Under the pieces are notes generated by a model. That model saw nothing but the letters and a program-made list of their open reading frames with translations. It did no database searches and had not been told where the DNA came from. Below, one piece after another: positions 42,164 through 50,110 of a stretch of 64,000 nucleotides of DNA. Within the stretch, counting starts at the first letter, position 1; every line of letters begins with the position of its first letter. Source of the stretch: an uncultured Treponema sp. (GTDB taxonomy: Bacteria; Spirochaetota; Spirochaetia; Treponematales; Treponemataceae); the NCBI RefSeq assembly GCF_945873775.1, contig NZ_CAMCEC010000003.1, forward strand, positions 84,698-148,697, in the 5' to 3' direction. The position numbers and the translations under genes are program-made.

Positions 42164-42982
42164 ATGGAAATTGATGTTGCCAAGGGATACCTGAATTCAT
42201 TAAAAAAATATCCTCTGCTTTCCGCCGATGAAGAAATCGCGCTTGCAAAAAGAATCAAGTCTGGAGACAAGGAAGCGTTCAATCTGCTTGTTAATTCCAA
42301 TCTTAGGCTTGTTGTAAGTGTTGCAGGAAGATTCAACAAAGGTGCGTTTTGCATTATGGATTTGATTCAGGAAGGAAATCTTGGGCTTATGGTTGCTGCC
42401 AAGAAATTCGATCCGGCGTTTGGAACAAGATTTTCAACTTATGCATACAGATGGATTGTACAGCGCATTATGAAATTCATCAGTGCCAACAGTTCTCCGA
42501 TTTTGCTTCCGGTGCATAGGGAAACTCTTTTGCGACGTATTCAGAAGTTTCAGAATATTTTCTTTCAGCAGAACGGAAGAGAAGCCGCGGTCAAGGAACT
42601 TGCGCTTTTTGCAGGAATTTCAGAAGAGAGGTTGAATGATGTTCTTGAAACTTCTTATACAGTTGCGTCTCTTGATACTGAAGTTGCTGATGAAGGAAAA
42701 ACAGTTTCGCTAGGCGATATTATCCCGGACACAGCGTTTTCCCCGGAAGAGCTTGCAATCAGAGAGGATTCTAAAAGCTGTGTTAATTTTTTTATGGATT
42801 CTTTAACAGGAATAGAAAAGAGTGTTTTGCGGCATCGTTACAATTTTGACTATGACTTGCATTCAAAAAGTTTGCGTGAAGTCGGTAGAATTGTAGGATT
42901 GAGCCAAGAGGCAGTGCGCCAGGCTGAACTCCGCGCCAAAAAACATCTTAAATCTGCAATGGAGAGTGTTTTTGCTGTTTAG
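42164..42982 (+). CDS. Sigma-70 family alternative sigma factor (RpoS/RpoH-like group)
   Basis: 272 aa from the ATG six bases after GGAG; the ATG at 42152 contains that Shine-Dalgarno and is less likely. Region 1.2-like start (KGYLNSLKKYPLLSADEEIALAKR, core YPLLSADEEIALAKR), region 2 with DLIQEGNLGLMVAAKKFDPA and STYAYRWIVQRIMKFI, region 3 about 115-160, region 4 with SLREVGRIVGLSQEAVRQAE for -35 recognition. No ECF features. Comparable group 2 factors serve stationary-phase, host or stress programmes. A sigma-54-type promoter and a 23-bp tandem array precede it; a terminator follows. Confidence 0.9.
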   Translation: MEIDVAKGYLNSLKKYPLLSADEEIALAKRIKSGDKEAFNLLVNSNLRLVVSVAGRFNKGAFCIMDLIQEGNLGLMVAAKKFDPAFGTRFSTYAYRWIVQRIMKFISANSSPILLPVHRETLLRRIQKFQNIFFQQNGREAAVKELALFAGISEERLNDVLETSYTVASLDTEVADEGKTVSLGDIIPDTAFSPEELAIREDSKSCVNFFMDSLTGIEKSVLRHRYNFDYDLHSKSLREVGRIVGLSQEAVRQAELRAKKHLKSAMESVFAV

Positions 42983-43037
42983 GGCATTTTAGTCAGTTCT
43001 TAGTCTCCTTTTACTGTCAATTCCTCTTGCGCAGATT

Positions 43038-43088
43038 GAGGGGCTTCGGTTGTGAATTTTATTCAGCGCCGAAGCCTCTGTTTTTTTT
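43038..43088 (+). terminator. Terminator after the sigma factor gene
   Basis: GAGGGGCTTCGG and CCGAAGCCTC pair (one bulged G) around a 19-base loop, followed by G and T8. Confidence 0.88.
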
Positions 43089-43137
43089 ATATTGTGCAGC
43101 TATTTCAAAAATCTATTCAAAGAAGTATGATGTGCTT

Positions 43138-44034
43138 ATGAAAATGATTCTTACTGGCACTGGAACAAGCCACGGAATCCCTGTGATTGGATGCGGATGC
43201 AATGTGTGCCGTTCAAGTGATCCGAGGGATAACCGGCTAAGATGCAGCGCGTTTCTTGAAAGTCCTGTAAATATTCTTGTGGATGTCGGGCCGGAATTTA
43301 GAATTCAGGCGTTGAAATATAAAATTAACAAAATTGATGCGGTTTTTATAACTCATAGCCATGCGGATCATCTTCATGGAATTGACGACTTGCGCGTTTT
43401 TAGCCATACAAAGGCTCTTGACCCGGCGCATCCTGACAACAAGGAAACTGAAGGAGAAGGTCTTAGAATTTACACGACAACTCACGCGGAGCATGATATT
43501 CGGCACAGATTCGACTACATTTTTACTCCGATGAAAGAGGGCGGCGGAAAGCCCAAGATTCAGATTATGAGCGCGGAAAATATCAGCGAAAAAAATCCGC
43601 TTTTTATAAACGGAATTGAAATTCTGCCTGTAATGCTCAAGCACGGACATTTAGATGACCTGGGGCTTTTGTTCAGCGAGAAAGGGCAGGACGGAAAAAA
43701 GCACAGCATCGCTTACCTTACGGATTGCAGCTTTGTGCCGGAAAATTCAATTGAGCTTGTAAAAAACAACTCAGGAATTCTTGAGCATCTTGTAATCGAC
43801 GGATTGCGGCTGGAACCTCATTCGACACATTTTTCATTTGAACAGGCACTTGAGGTGGCGCAAAAAATGAATCCGCGAAACGTTTATTTGACTCATATAA
43901 CGCATAACATGAGCCACGTTCAAATAGAAGATTATGTAAAAAGAATTTTGTGGAAGTTTCCTCTGCTGAAAAAAAACGCAGAAAACGGATTTTATGTAGG
44001 ACCTGCCTACGATGGACTTGAACTTGTGTGTTAG
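43138..44034 (+). CDS. PhnP-like metallo-beta-lactamase fold hydrolase
   Basis: 298 aa. MBL fold with N-terminal TGTGTSHGIPVIGCGCNVC typical of PhnP-type cyclic phosphate phosphodiesterases, metal motif THSHADHLHG (about residues 79-88), further ligands in KHGHLDDLG (about 165), LTDCSF and THITHNMSH (about 263). Acts on a phosphodiester such as a cyclic ribose phosphate or nucleic-acid end; the exact substrate is open. The start lies 6 bp after TATGAT with no Shine-Dalgarno. No phosphonate genes are nearby. Confidence 0.85.
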   Translation: MKMILTGTGTSHGIPVIGCGCNVCRSSDPRDNRLRCSAFLESPVNILVDVGPEFRIQALKYKINKIDAVFITHSHADHLHGIDDLRVFSHTKALDPAHPDNKETEGEGLRIYTTTHAEHDIRHRFDYIFTPMKEGGGKPKIQIMSAENISEKNPLFINGIEILPVMLKHGHLDDLGLLFSEKGQDGKKHSIAYLTDCSFVPENSIELVKNNSGILEHLVIDGLRLEPHSTHFSFEQALEVAQKMNPRNVYLTHITHNMSHVQIEDYVKRILWKFPLLKKNAENGFYVGPAYDGLELVC

Positions 44035-44057
44035 CCTTACATTTTTTTACATGCAAA

Positions 44058-44099
44058 ATTCCCTGGCTGGTTTTATTTTTGCAAAGTCAGTCAGGGAAT
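44058..44099. terminator. Hairpin between convergent genes
   Basis: ATTCCCTGGCTG and CAGTCAGGGAAT form a 12-bp stem (one G-T) with an 18-base loop between the PhnP-like gene and the lipoprotein gene. T runs are weak on both sides; possible bidirectional terminator. Confidence 0.5.
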
Positions 44100-44105
44100 G
44101 ATAGT

Positions 44106-45092
44106 TTACTTTATTTTTATGGCGTCTGAATCTAAGATTGCGGTTCTCCAGACGTAGCGTTCTGGATTTTCCATTTCATTAACTTCAAAAGTGTATGCGT
44201 ACTGCACGAAAAGATAAGATTTGTTTGTGCTTTCAAGAAAATGGCTGAAGCCTGTTGCCAGAAGCTCTTGGCACTCTTCTTTATCTTCTAGATAGTAAAC
44301 AGGATTTTTTGGATTAGTATAGTCTTTTGCGTCATGAAGTTTAGTTGAAGATACTGTGTCTGTGTCTGTTTTTTTTCCAAGGTAATTTCCAAACCAAATT
44401 ACGTCATTGTTCCAGTCTGTTTCTGTGCTGGAATTTTTTGCATAGTAGGCGATTCTTGTTCCCACATTGTCTCCTTCCGGCGGAATAACGTTTAAAACTT
44501 TAACAGTCGGCTTTGTTCCATCGTAAGATAAGTCTATGTGGCGGCTTGTTAAATTTGAATAGTCGATGTCGCCTATTCCGTCTGTAGCGGTGATTATGAT
44601 AATTTCTGCATCCAAGTCTTTTGAATTTTGTTTTTCATCTGTAACTTGAATACCAATGTTGAACTTGTATTTTTCGCCCGGCTCGCAAAGCGGATAAACA
44701 AATTTATATGTCTGTCCTTTGTATTTCCATGCGTCTTGTAATTCACATCTTGTTGTCCAAAAATCTTCCATGCCTTCGATGTCTTCAAGTCTTCTGATTT
44801 CAAGGTAAGTTGCATCGCTTGGAAGCGCAATTTCAAACTGGATTCCGCCTGAAACTGCTGTGGCTTTTACGTGAGCTGTTTGTGTTATTTCGGCTGCGTT
44901 TTCAATTGAGCGGCTTGAATTGTGCACAACGCCATTTTTCTTGATTCTAAGGTCAAGGACTTTTGCGCTTGTGTCATTTGTTGTGCTTTCTGTGTCATCT
45001 GAATCTGAACTGCTTGAGCCGTCTGAACAGCTTGAAAAACAAATTGCACAAATCAATGAAATTCCAAAAATAAAGTTTCTAATTTTCATCAT
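44106..45092 (-). CDS. Large lipoprotein of unknown function
   Basis: 328 aa from ATG 45092 (second ATG at 45089), chosen because GAGGT precedes it; upstream in-frame sequence overlaps the promoter. Lipobox CFSSC (about residue 21), then a Ser/Asp-rich linker of some 20 residues. The mature domain is beta-rich (pattern IQFEIALPSDATYLEIRRLED) and may have one or two Ig-like folds; no family recognised. Its promoter carries a G8 tract between TTGACA and TAAAAT (14-bp spacer). Such treponemal lipoproteins are usually surface or periplasmic. Confidence 0.78.
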   Translation of the reverse strand: MMKIRNFIFGISLICAICFSSCSDGSSSSDSDDTESTTNDTSAKVLDLRIKKNGVVHNSSRSIENAAEITQTAHVKATAVSGGIQFEIALPSDATYLEIRRLEDIEGMEDFWTTRCELQDAWKYKGQTYKFVYPLCEPGEKYKFNIGIQVTDEKQNSKDLDAEIIIITATDGIGDIDYSNLTSRHIDLSYDGTKPTVKVLNVIPPEGDNVGTRIAYYAKNSSTETDWNNDVIWFGNYLGKKTDTDTVSSTKLHDAKDYTNPKNPVYYLEDKEECQELLATGFSHFLESTNKSYLFVQYAYTFEVNEMENPERYVWRTAILDSDAIKIK

Positions 45093-45108
45093 AAAATACC
45101 TCAAGGTC

Positions 45109-45134
45109 ATTTTACCCCCCCCGAGTTTTGTCAA
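45109..45134 (-). promoter_or_regulatory. Poly-G promoter of the large lipoprotein gene
   Basis: Minus strand: TTGACA, a 14-bp spacer (AAACTC plus eight G), then TAAAAT. The C run on the plus strand is 45115-45122. The spacer is shorter than optimal; two to four more G would bring it to 16-18 bp. Confidence 0.72.
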
Positions 45135-45199
45135 GAGGTTCGGCCATGAAATTAGAAACTATTTTTTTTAGTCTGAATTTTGATAAAAATAATCAATTA

Positions 45200-45279
45200 A
45201 GTGTCATTCCCGTGCTATGACACGGGAATCTATTGTAAACTTTCGATAGGATTATCGGGTTGAGCCCGATAATGACACT
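45200..45279. repeat. Complete 80-bp palindromic element (MITE-like)
   Basis: Bounded by AGTGTCATT and AATGACACT. Two inner hairpins: ATTCCCGTG/CACGGGAAT and TTATCGGG/CCCGATAA. Best preserved copy of the family seen at 40089, 41821, 61198 and 63149. No coding frame. Confidence 0.75.
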
Positions 45280-45319
45280 AAATTGCAAAACTCGAAATTA
45301 GTGATATTTAATTTAAAAT

Positions 45320-45347
45320 AAAAAAAGACTGCCGTTTTGGGCAGCCT
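45320..45347 (-). terminator. Terminator after rpmB
   Basis: Minus strand: GGCTGCC and GGCAGTC pair around CCAAAAC, followed by T7. Confidence 0.85.
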
Positions 45348-45375
45348 TCTTTAAATTTTAGCCTTTTAGATTAAA

Positions 45376-45606
45376 CTATTCAGCCTTGTTTGCGCCTGCG
45401 TTTGCAGGAGTTACATTGATTTTCTTTGTAATGAATCCAGAGCGGAGACACTGAGTGCAAACTTTGATTGTTCTTGTTGTTCCGTCGATTTCTGTCTTAA
45501 TCTTCAAAAGATTTGGCTTCCACTGACGGCGTGTATGATTGTATGATTTGCTTACTCTGTTTCCGTGCATTGAGTGTTTTCCGCAGACATCACATGATCT
45601 TGACAT
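45376..45606 (-). CDS. rpmB: 50S ribosomal protein L28, zinc-ribbon type
   Basis: 76 aa. MSRSCDVCGK at the N-terminus and CTQCLRSG near residue 50 make a four-Cys zinc ribbon (C+ form); between them SYNHTRRQWKPNLLKIK is the L28 core. The C-terminal tail is Ala-rich. Stand-alone gene with strong promoter and terminator, as fits a ribosomal protein. Confidence 0.96.
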   Translation of the reverse strand: MSRSCDVCGKHSMHGNRVSKSYNHTRRQWKPNLLKIKTEIDGTTRTIKVCTQCLRSGFITKKINVTPANAGANKAE

Positions 45607-45647
45607 ATCTCGTACCTACCTAAAAATTTGTTCCTAACAGTGCAAAT

Positions 45648-45676
45648 ATGATATAGAAAAAAAATACTTGTGTCAA
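45648..45676 (-). promoter_or_regulatory. rpmB promoter
   Basis: Minus strand: consensus TTGACA, 17-bp spacer, TATCAT, about 40 bp before the rpmB start. Confidence 0.7.
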
Positions 45677-45768
45677 TGATTATATCAGGGCAAAAGGCAT
45701 TATAAATGTATTCAGCATAAAACTGGCTCCCAGTCACGGTTTTGTGGTTCAAAATCGCGCAATATGCT

Positions 45769-45843
45769 ACACGCTGATTGTTGCAAAGTAACTATAGAAT
45801 CGCCTGCTCACGCGGTCGCAGCAATCAGAGTGTTTTTGCCCCA
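45769..45843. ncRNA. Long stem-loop region, possible small RNA or degenerate element
   Basis: ACAC-G-CTGATTGTTGC pairs with GCAGCAATCAG-A-GTGT (15 pairs, one G-T, one mismatch) around 43 bases that are GC-richer than the surroundings; on the plus strand T5 follows. The whole 45677-45920 gap has no coding frame. Not a tRNA, 6S or SRP RNA by inspection. Could be a small RNA on the plus strand or the rest of a mobile element. Confidence 0.35.
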
Positions 45844-45920
45844 CGAATCGTTCCTTCGCGCAAATTTTACTTAAATTATTTATAATGCGTTTGTCCTGAT
45901 GATTATATTGAATCTGGCAA

Positions 45921-47999
45921 CTAGAACTGATTTCCGTTGAAAAGATCCTCCAAGCCCATTTGTTTGATTGCATTATTCACTATATCATTGACTTGACTTG
46001 AATTTGCATTTTGTTGTGTTGTATCCATCCAGTCCTTTAAGCCTGTGTGCTCAACTTGATAAATGAATGTTACAATCTGGCCTTTTGTGCAGACTGATTC
46101 AGGTTCGAACGTGGTTTTTGTGGTTGGTTTTGCGATTGCTCCGTAGTATGCCCAGGAAACTGGCTGCTGATATTTTGATGAGCGCGGAACATCGGTAAAG
46201 TTATCAATCGCAATCATCTCCATTGAACCTGAGCATTTCCATAAGATTTCGAGCGCATCGCCACGTGTGCAAGGGGCGTTTCCGCTGAATGTGTTTCCCT
46301 CTAAAAATCCGTTTTTGTAAGCCCAGAGTGCCGCGTTATAGAAAGTGTCGCTTGGCTTTACATCTTTGAACGGATTTTTACCTGAAACTTTTGGTGAGCC
46401 CTGCCAGCGGTAAATGTATGTAACAACTTGCCCGCGTGTGCATGGATCGTTTGGAGAGAATGTTGTTTTTGATGAAGGCTTTGCAATTCCTTTTTCAACT
46501 GCCCAGGGAACAGAACGCGCAAAGTCGTCGTTTGACTTTACATCTGTAAATCCTGCGATTTGTGTTGCAGCTTCCGGCTCGCTTGGCTTGATTCCAAGTT
46601 TGTCTTCTGGAATTGCCTTTAAGATTTTTCTTCCTAGCTTTGGAGAATCTATCCAGCTGCTGCCATGAACAACTTTTATTCCGTTGTCGTGAACATATTT
46701 TTTGCCGTATTCAAGAATATTACATCCTTGAATTATTATGTCATCTTTAAAAGTTGGAATATAGTCTTTTTGTGGATTGTCTTCATCAAGAACAAGTTCG
46801 CCTACGTTGTAGCAGTCGCTTATATAGCAATCGGTGCTTGTGAATCCCAAAATTCCGCTGGCGTAAGTTCCTGTGATTTTTCCAATGTTGTAACAGCTTG
46901 TTATTGTGCTTGCTGTTTCTGGAGGCAAGTCTTCAATAAACTGCTGGCCAAGGCGTACAACTTTTCCCACAATTCCTCCTGTAAGTGAATTTCCGTATCC
47001 GAAGTTTGCGTAAGGAACTGTAATTTCACCTGCGTTCATGCAGCTTGTTATATGTGTGTACATCATCTGCATTGCAATTCCGCCAGCCCGTGCAGAACGA
47101 AGATCACCAAGCTGCCTTGTTGTGGTTGTGTAATTGTAGTTCATGTAGTCTGTGTCGCTTGTTGTTATGATGATTGGAGATGCGTTGTAGCAGTTTGTGA
47201 TTCTGGAGTCTTCAATTTCTGTGAACATTCCGCCTGCCATCACATATACTCTGCTGGTTTGGTTGCCTGCGCGTCCTGTATGCACTTTAATTTTTCCGCC
47301 TGAAGTGTAGCAGTTTTCTACGATTAAGCCTGCCGCATAATTTGAAATCGCCGCCACCCGAAGGTCGCAGTTGTATTTCATTTTTGTGTGGCTGATGTCG
47401 ATTGTGTAGTTCACAACTCCAAGATTTCTAATGAATGAATTGTTTTCTGGAAATATTGCTCCGAAAAGAGCGTATGCGCGTGTTGCCTCGGCTTCTCCCA
47501 TAAAGATGTCGTCATTGTGGTCGATTATTGTCATTCCAGAAATTACATGGCCGTTTCCGTCAAAAGAACCTGTGAATTCTCCGCATCCTGCATCTGCTGC
47601 TTGAGGATATTTTTTTATCCAAGAGCCGCCATAAGCCGGAGTTCCGCCGAGCGGAATCCAGTTTCCCCATTTTGAAAGGTCAATGTCGGCAATCAGCTTG
47701 TAGTGCTTTGAAAGTCCGAATCTTACTGAGTTGAGCTGGTCTGCTGTTTTGATTAAGTATGGATCTTTGAGAGTGCCAGTTCCGCCTTCAAACTTGAACG
47801 GAGTTTTCTTTAAAACAGCCGGTGCGCCTTCCCAGTATGATTGCGTAGATTCCATTTCTGCGGACTGAGTTTTTTTTGTCTGTTTTTGCCGTTGCGTTTG
47901 TTGTGATTGCGTTTTCCTTTTTGTCTGTGAGAAAACTGGAGCTGCTGCAAGCGCAAGCGCGCTGATTAAGATGATGGTCTTGAAAATTGATTTTTTCAT
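45921..47999 (-). CDS. Exported SLH-domain protein with GLUG-like repeats (copy 1)
   Basis: 692 aa. Signal peptide about 1-25 (ending PVFSQ), Gln/Lys-rich spacer, then a beta-helix-like region at about 75-440 with recurring NCY-N/T-S-G patterns (ITNCYNAS, ITSCMNAG, ITSCYNIG, ISDCYNVG) as in GLUG repeats. Three SLH domains at about 485-660, each with an FTDV/FKDV start and a CTRGQ-like motif (for example CTRGQVVTYIYRWQGSP). SLH binds cell-wall polymers; here in a diderm. Close paralogue of the gene at 50111. GGAGG Shine-Dalgarno; promoter TTGAAA-N17-TATTTT at 48011-48039. Confidence 0.88.
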   Translation of the reverse strand: MKKSIFKTIILISALALAAAPVFSQTKRKTQSQQTQRQKQTKKTQSAEMESTQSYWEGAPAVLKKTPFKFEGGTGTLKDPYLIKTADQLNSVRFGLSKHYKLIADIDLSKWGNWIPLGGTPAYGGSWIKKYPQAADAGCGEFTGSFDGNGHVISGMTIIDHNDDIFMGEAEATRAYALFGAIFPENNSFIRNLGVVNYTIDISHTKMKYNCDLRVAAISNYAAGLIVENCYTSGGKIKVHTGRAGNQTSRVYVMAGGMFTEIEDSRITNCYNASPIIITTSDTDYMNYNYTTTTRQLGDLRSARAGGIAMQMMYTHITSCMNAGEITVPYANFGYGNSLTGGIVGKVVRLGQQFIEDLPPETASTITSCYNIGKITGTYASGILGFTSTDCYISDCYNVGELVLDEDNPQKDYIPTFKDDIIIQGCNILEYGKKYVHDNGIKVVHGSSWIDSPKLGRKILKAIPEDKLGIKPSEPEAATQIAGFTDVKSNDDFARSVPWAVEKGIAKPSSKTTFSPNDPCTRGQVVTYIYRWQGSPKVSGKNPFKDVKPSDTFYNAALWAYKNGFLEGNTFSGNAPCTRGDALEILWKCSGSMEMIAIDNFTDVPRSSKYQQPVSWAYYGAIAKPTTKTTFEPESVCTKGQIVTFIYQVEHTGLKDWMDTTQQNANSSQVNDIVNNAIKQMGLEDLFNGNQF

Positions 48000-48010
48000 T
48001 TTTCCTCCAT

Positions 48011-48039
48011 AAAATATTTTTTTGATTTAATTGTTTCAA
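48011..48039 (-). promoter_or_regulatory. Promoter of SLH copy 1
   Basis: Minus strand: TTGAAA, 17-bp spacer, TATTTT, about 12 bp before the coding start. Confidence 0.5.
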
Positions 48040-48060
48040 AATAATTTTCACCAAAAGTTT

Positions 48061-50046
48061 TTAATCCTCTTTTATCGGCAAGAAATCTTCTGCAATCACA
48101 TATATTGTCTCGCCATTGTACGGATTTTTTGTCGGATAATGCCTTGCGTAATCTCTCGAGCTTCCGACTCTTGGTCCTGTAACCCAAATGCGTGTTCCGC
48201 CTGTGTAAACGTATTTAAGCCAGCCTCCCCAGTCATCGCCTGAAAGAGCGCAATCCAAGAAATGCTGTGCAGTTCTGTTTGAGGAATAGAATCTTGCATC
48301 TGCTTCCACAACTGTTCGTGCCTGATACCAGCCGATTTTGTCCGCATAAAAACTTTTGCTTGCTGTAACAATCGCGTTTTCAATTGTGCAAGGAGCTTCC
48401 GGAGAAATTGTCTTTTCAGAGGTTTTTTCGATTAAGCCGAGCGTGTCCATAAATCCCATTGCATCTCTTGCCCATTTTGCAATCTGTGCGTTATCGCTAT
48501 ATTTTTCAAGCTTTGGAGTGTAGGGCGTGTATTTGATGTGAGAATTCTTTTTTACATATTGAAGCGCGCGGTAAAAATATGTTGCCATTTGCTGACGGCT
48601 TAGAATTGCGTTTGGATTGAAAGTTCCTGATGATTTTGCGATTCCTGCCGCAGCGGCTTTTCTTGCGTAAATATTTTCCGTGTCAGAAAAAGTTAATTTT
48701 GAAGCAGGCGCAATTGCTTTGCCTGACACTTTTTCTGCAAGGTTTACCGCGAGAGATGCGCATTGCAGTTTTGTGATTTTTGCAGTGTAGTCGTTTCCAA
48801 AAAGTTTTTCGTCAACCAAGTCGTTTTGAAAAGCCCAGTTTACGTCGTTTTCTGCCTTGCCGCTGACTTTTGCCTTTGCAACTTTATCAAGAACTGCAAA
48901 AGAAGTTGGTCCGTCAAATTCAAGAGAAGCGTTTTCTAGTGCTTCATCTTTGTAAACTGTGTTCCATTGCTTTGTTATAATTTCCATATACTGCTCGTAA
49001 GTTCCGTCCATGCCTGTCCCAAGCGCAAAGTCAAATGTCGCCCTGTTGAAAACTTTTGGAGAGCTGTTGCAGTCTTTTACGTTGTTTCCGCATTGTGAGC
49101 AGGATTTCCAGTAGACGCGTTCTCCTCTTGAATTTATTCCGACGAAATTTTCTTTTGTGATTTTATGGTCGATAAAGTGGTGTCCGTAAAATCTTCCGTC
49201 TTCAATCGGTTCTGGTCTGTTTTCAGAAAGTTCGTATGAAAATGTATGATTTGGATTGTATTCGCATTTTCCGCAGAATTCGCAGGAATAATAATATTTG
49301 TTGATGTTTTTGCAGGTTGATTTTTTGTAAAGCTTGTCGATTGTGGCAAGCCTTTCATTATAAACGTGATTATTGCAGTGCAGTTTTGTTGCCTTGTCTC
49401 CAAGTTTTGCCGCCGCATAAACATCTCCTGTGTAAGTTTTTGTCTTGAACCTAAGAAGAAGATAGCTTGAAAGCATGTCGTCAGGATTTTCAAAAATTCC
49501 TCTCATTCCTTTCGGAAGCTGATTTTCAGGAACGTAAAGCGTGCAGTCCCACGAATTCATTGGCGTGTTTGTTGATTCAAACATTGATTTTGCTTTTACA
49601 TCTCTAACTTCCTTGAGAAATTTTCTTACATCAACTTTTGGACTAAGCCACAGATTCTTTAAATTCCTGGGATAAACATGAGACCAGTTCATAAGATGGT
49701 TGTATGCAAATAATGGTTCTGCATCAGGATTGGCAACATCGAGAATTATTGTTTTTATTCTTGCGCGTTCTTCTGGAGTTGTTGTTTCATAAAGATAACG
49801 GCTTATTTTTTCTGAGTTGTTAGAATTTATTCCTGCCTTTTTGATTTTTTCTTCTGTGATTACAAGCGTTGTCTGGTTTATGTCAGAACACAAAAAGTCC
49901 GCCTGCGCCTGCGTGTAGTAAGGATAATCTCCTATTGTGTTTTCTGGCCAAACGTAAGCTGGACTTTGTTTTTGCGCAAAAGAATTCTGCAAAGTAAAAA
50001 TTACCACGCTGATTAAGACAAAAATCCTGAAGGCTGTTTTTTTCAT
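48061..50046 (-). CDS. Exported Cys-rich protein with C-terminal SLH-like repeats
   Basis: 661 aa from ATG 50046, which TTGGAG precedes by six bases (TTG 12 bases upstream is not used). Signal peptide about 1-24. An unknown domain follows, then a Cys/His-rich stretch at about 235-330 with STCKNINKYYYSCEFCGKC and WKSCSQCGNNVKDC that may bind zinc. From about 395 there are three SLH-like repeats (for example FSDTENIYARKAAAAGIAKS and LSRQQMATYFYRA). The C-terminal 80 residues carry a further domain (WLKYVYTGGTRIWVTGP). Not a paralogue of its flanks apart from the SLH part. Lies between the two GLUG-SLH genes. Confidence 0.82.
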   Translation of the reverse strand: MKKTAFRIFVLISVVIFTLQNSFAQKQSPAYVWPENTIGDYPYYTQAQADFLCSDINQTTLVITEEKIKKAGINSNNSEKISRYLYETTTPEERARIKTIILDVANPDAEPLFAYNHLMNWSHVYPRNLKNLWLSPKVDVRKFLKEVRDVKAKSMFESTNTPMNSWDCTLYVPENQLPKGMRGIFENPDDMLSSYLLLRFKTKTYTGDVYAAAKLGDKATKLHCNNHVYNERLATIDKLYKKSTCKNINKYYYSCEFCGKCEYNPNHTFSYELSENRPEPIEDGRFYGHHFIDHKITKENFVGINSRGERVYWKSCSQCGNNVKDCNSSPKVFNRATFDFALGTGMDGTYEQYMEIITKQWNTVYKDEALENASLEFDGPTSFAVLDKVAKAKVSGKAENDVNWAFQNDLVDEKLFGNDYTAKITKLQCASLAVNLAEKVSGKAIAPASKLTFSDTENIYARKAAAAGIAKSSGTFNPNAILSRQQMATYFYRALQYVKKNSHIKYTPYTPKLEKYSDNAQIAKWARDAMGFMDTLGLIEKTSEKTISPEAPCTIENAIVTASKSFYADKIGWYQARTVVEADARFYSSNRTAQHFLDCALSGDDWGGWLKYVYTGGTRIWVTGPRVGSSRDYARHYPTKNPYNGETIYVIAEDFLPIKED

Positions 50047-50110
50047 TTTATTCTCCAATTTTGATTTTTCGGTTTGTTGTTTTTTCTTAGTTCAATGACT
50101 TTTTCTATTT

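Noticed and set aside
46665..47303. Plus-strand Cys-rich frames within SLH copy 1
   Set aside because: Antisense shadows of the NCY repeats of the real gene.
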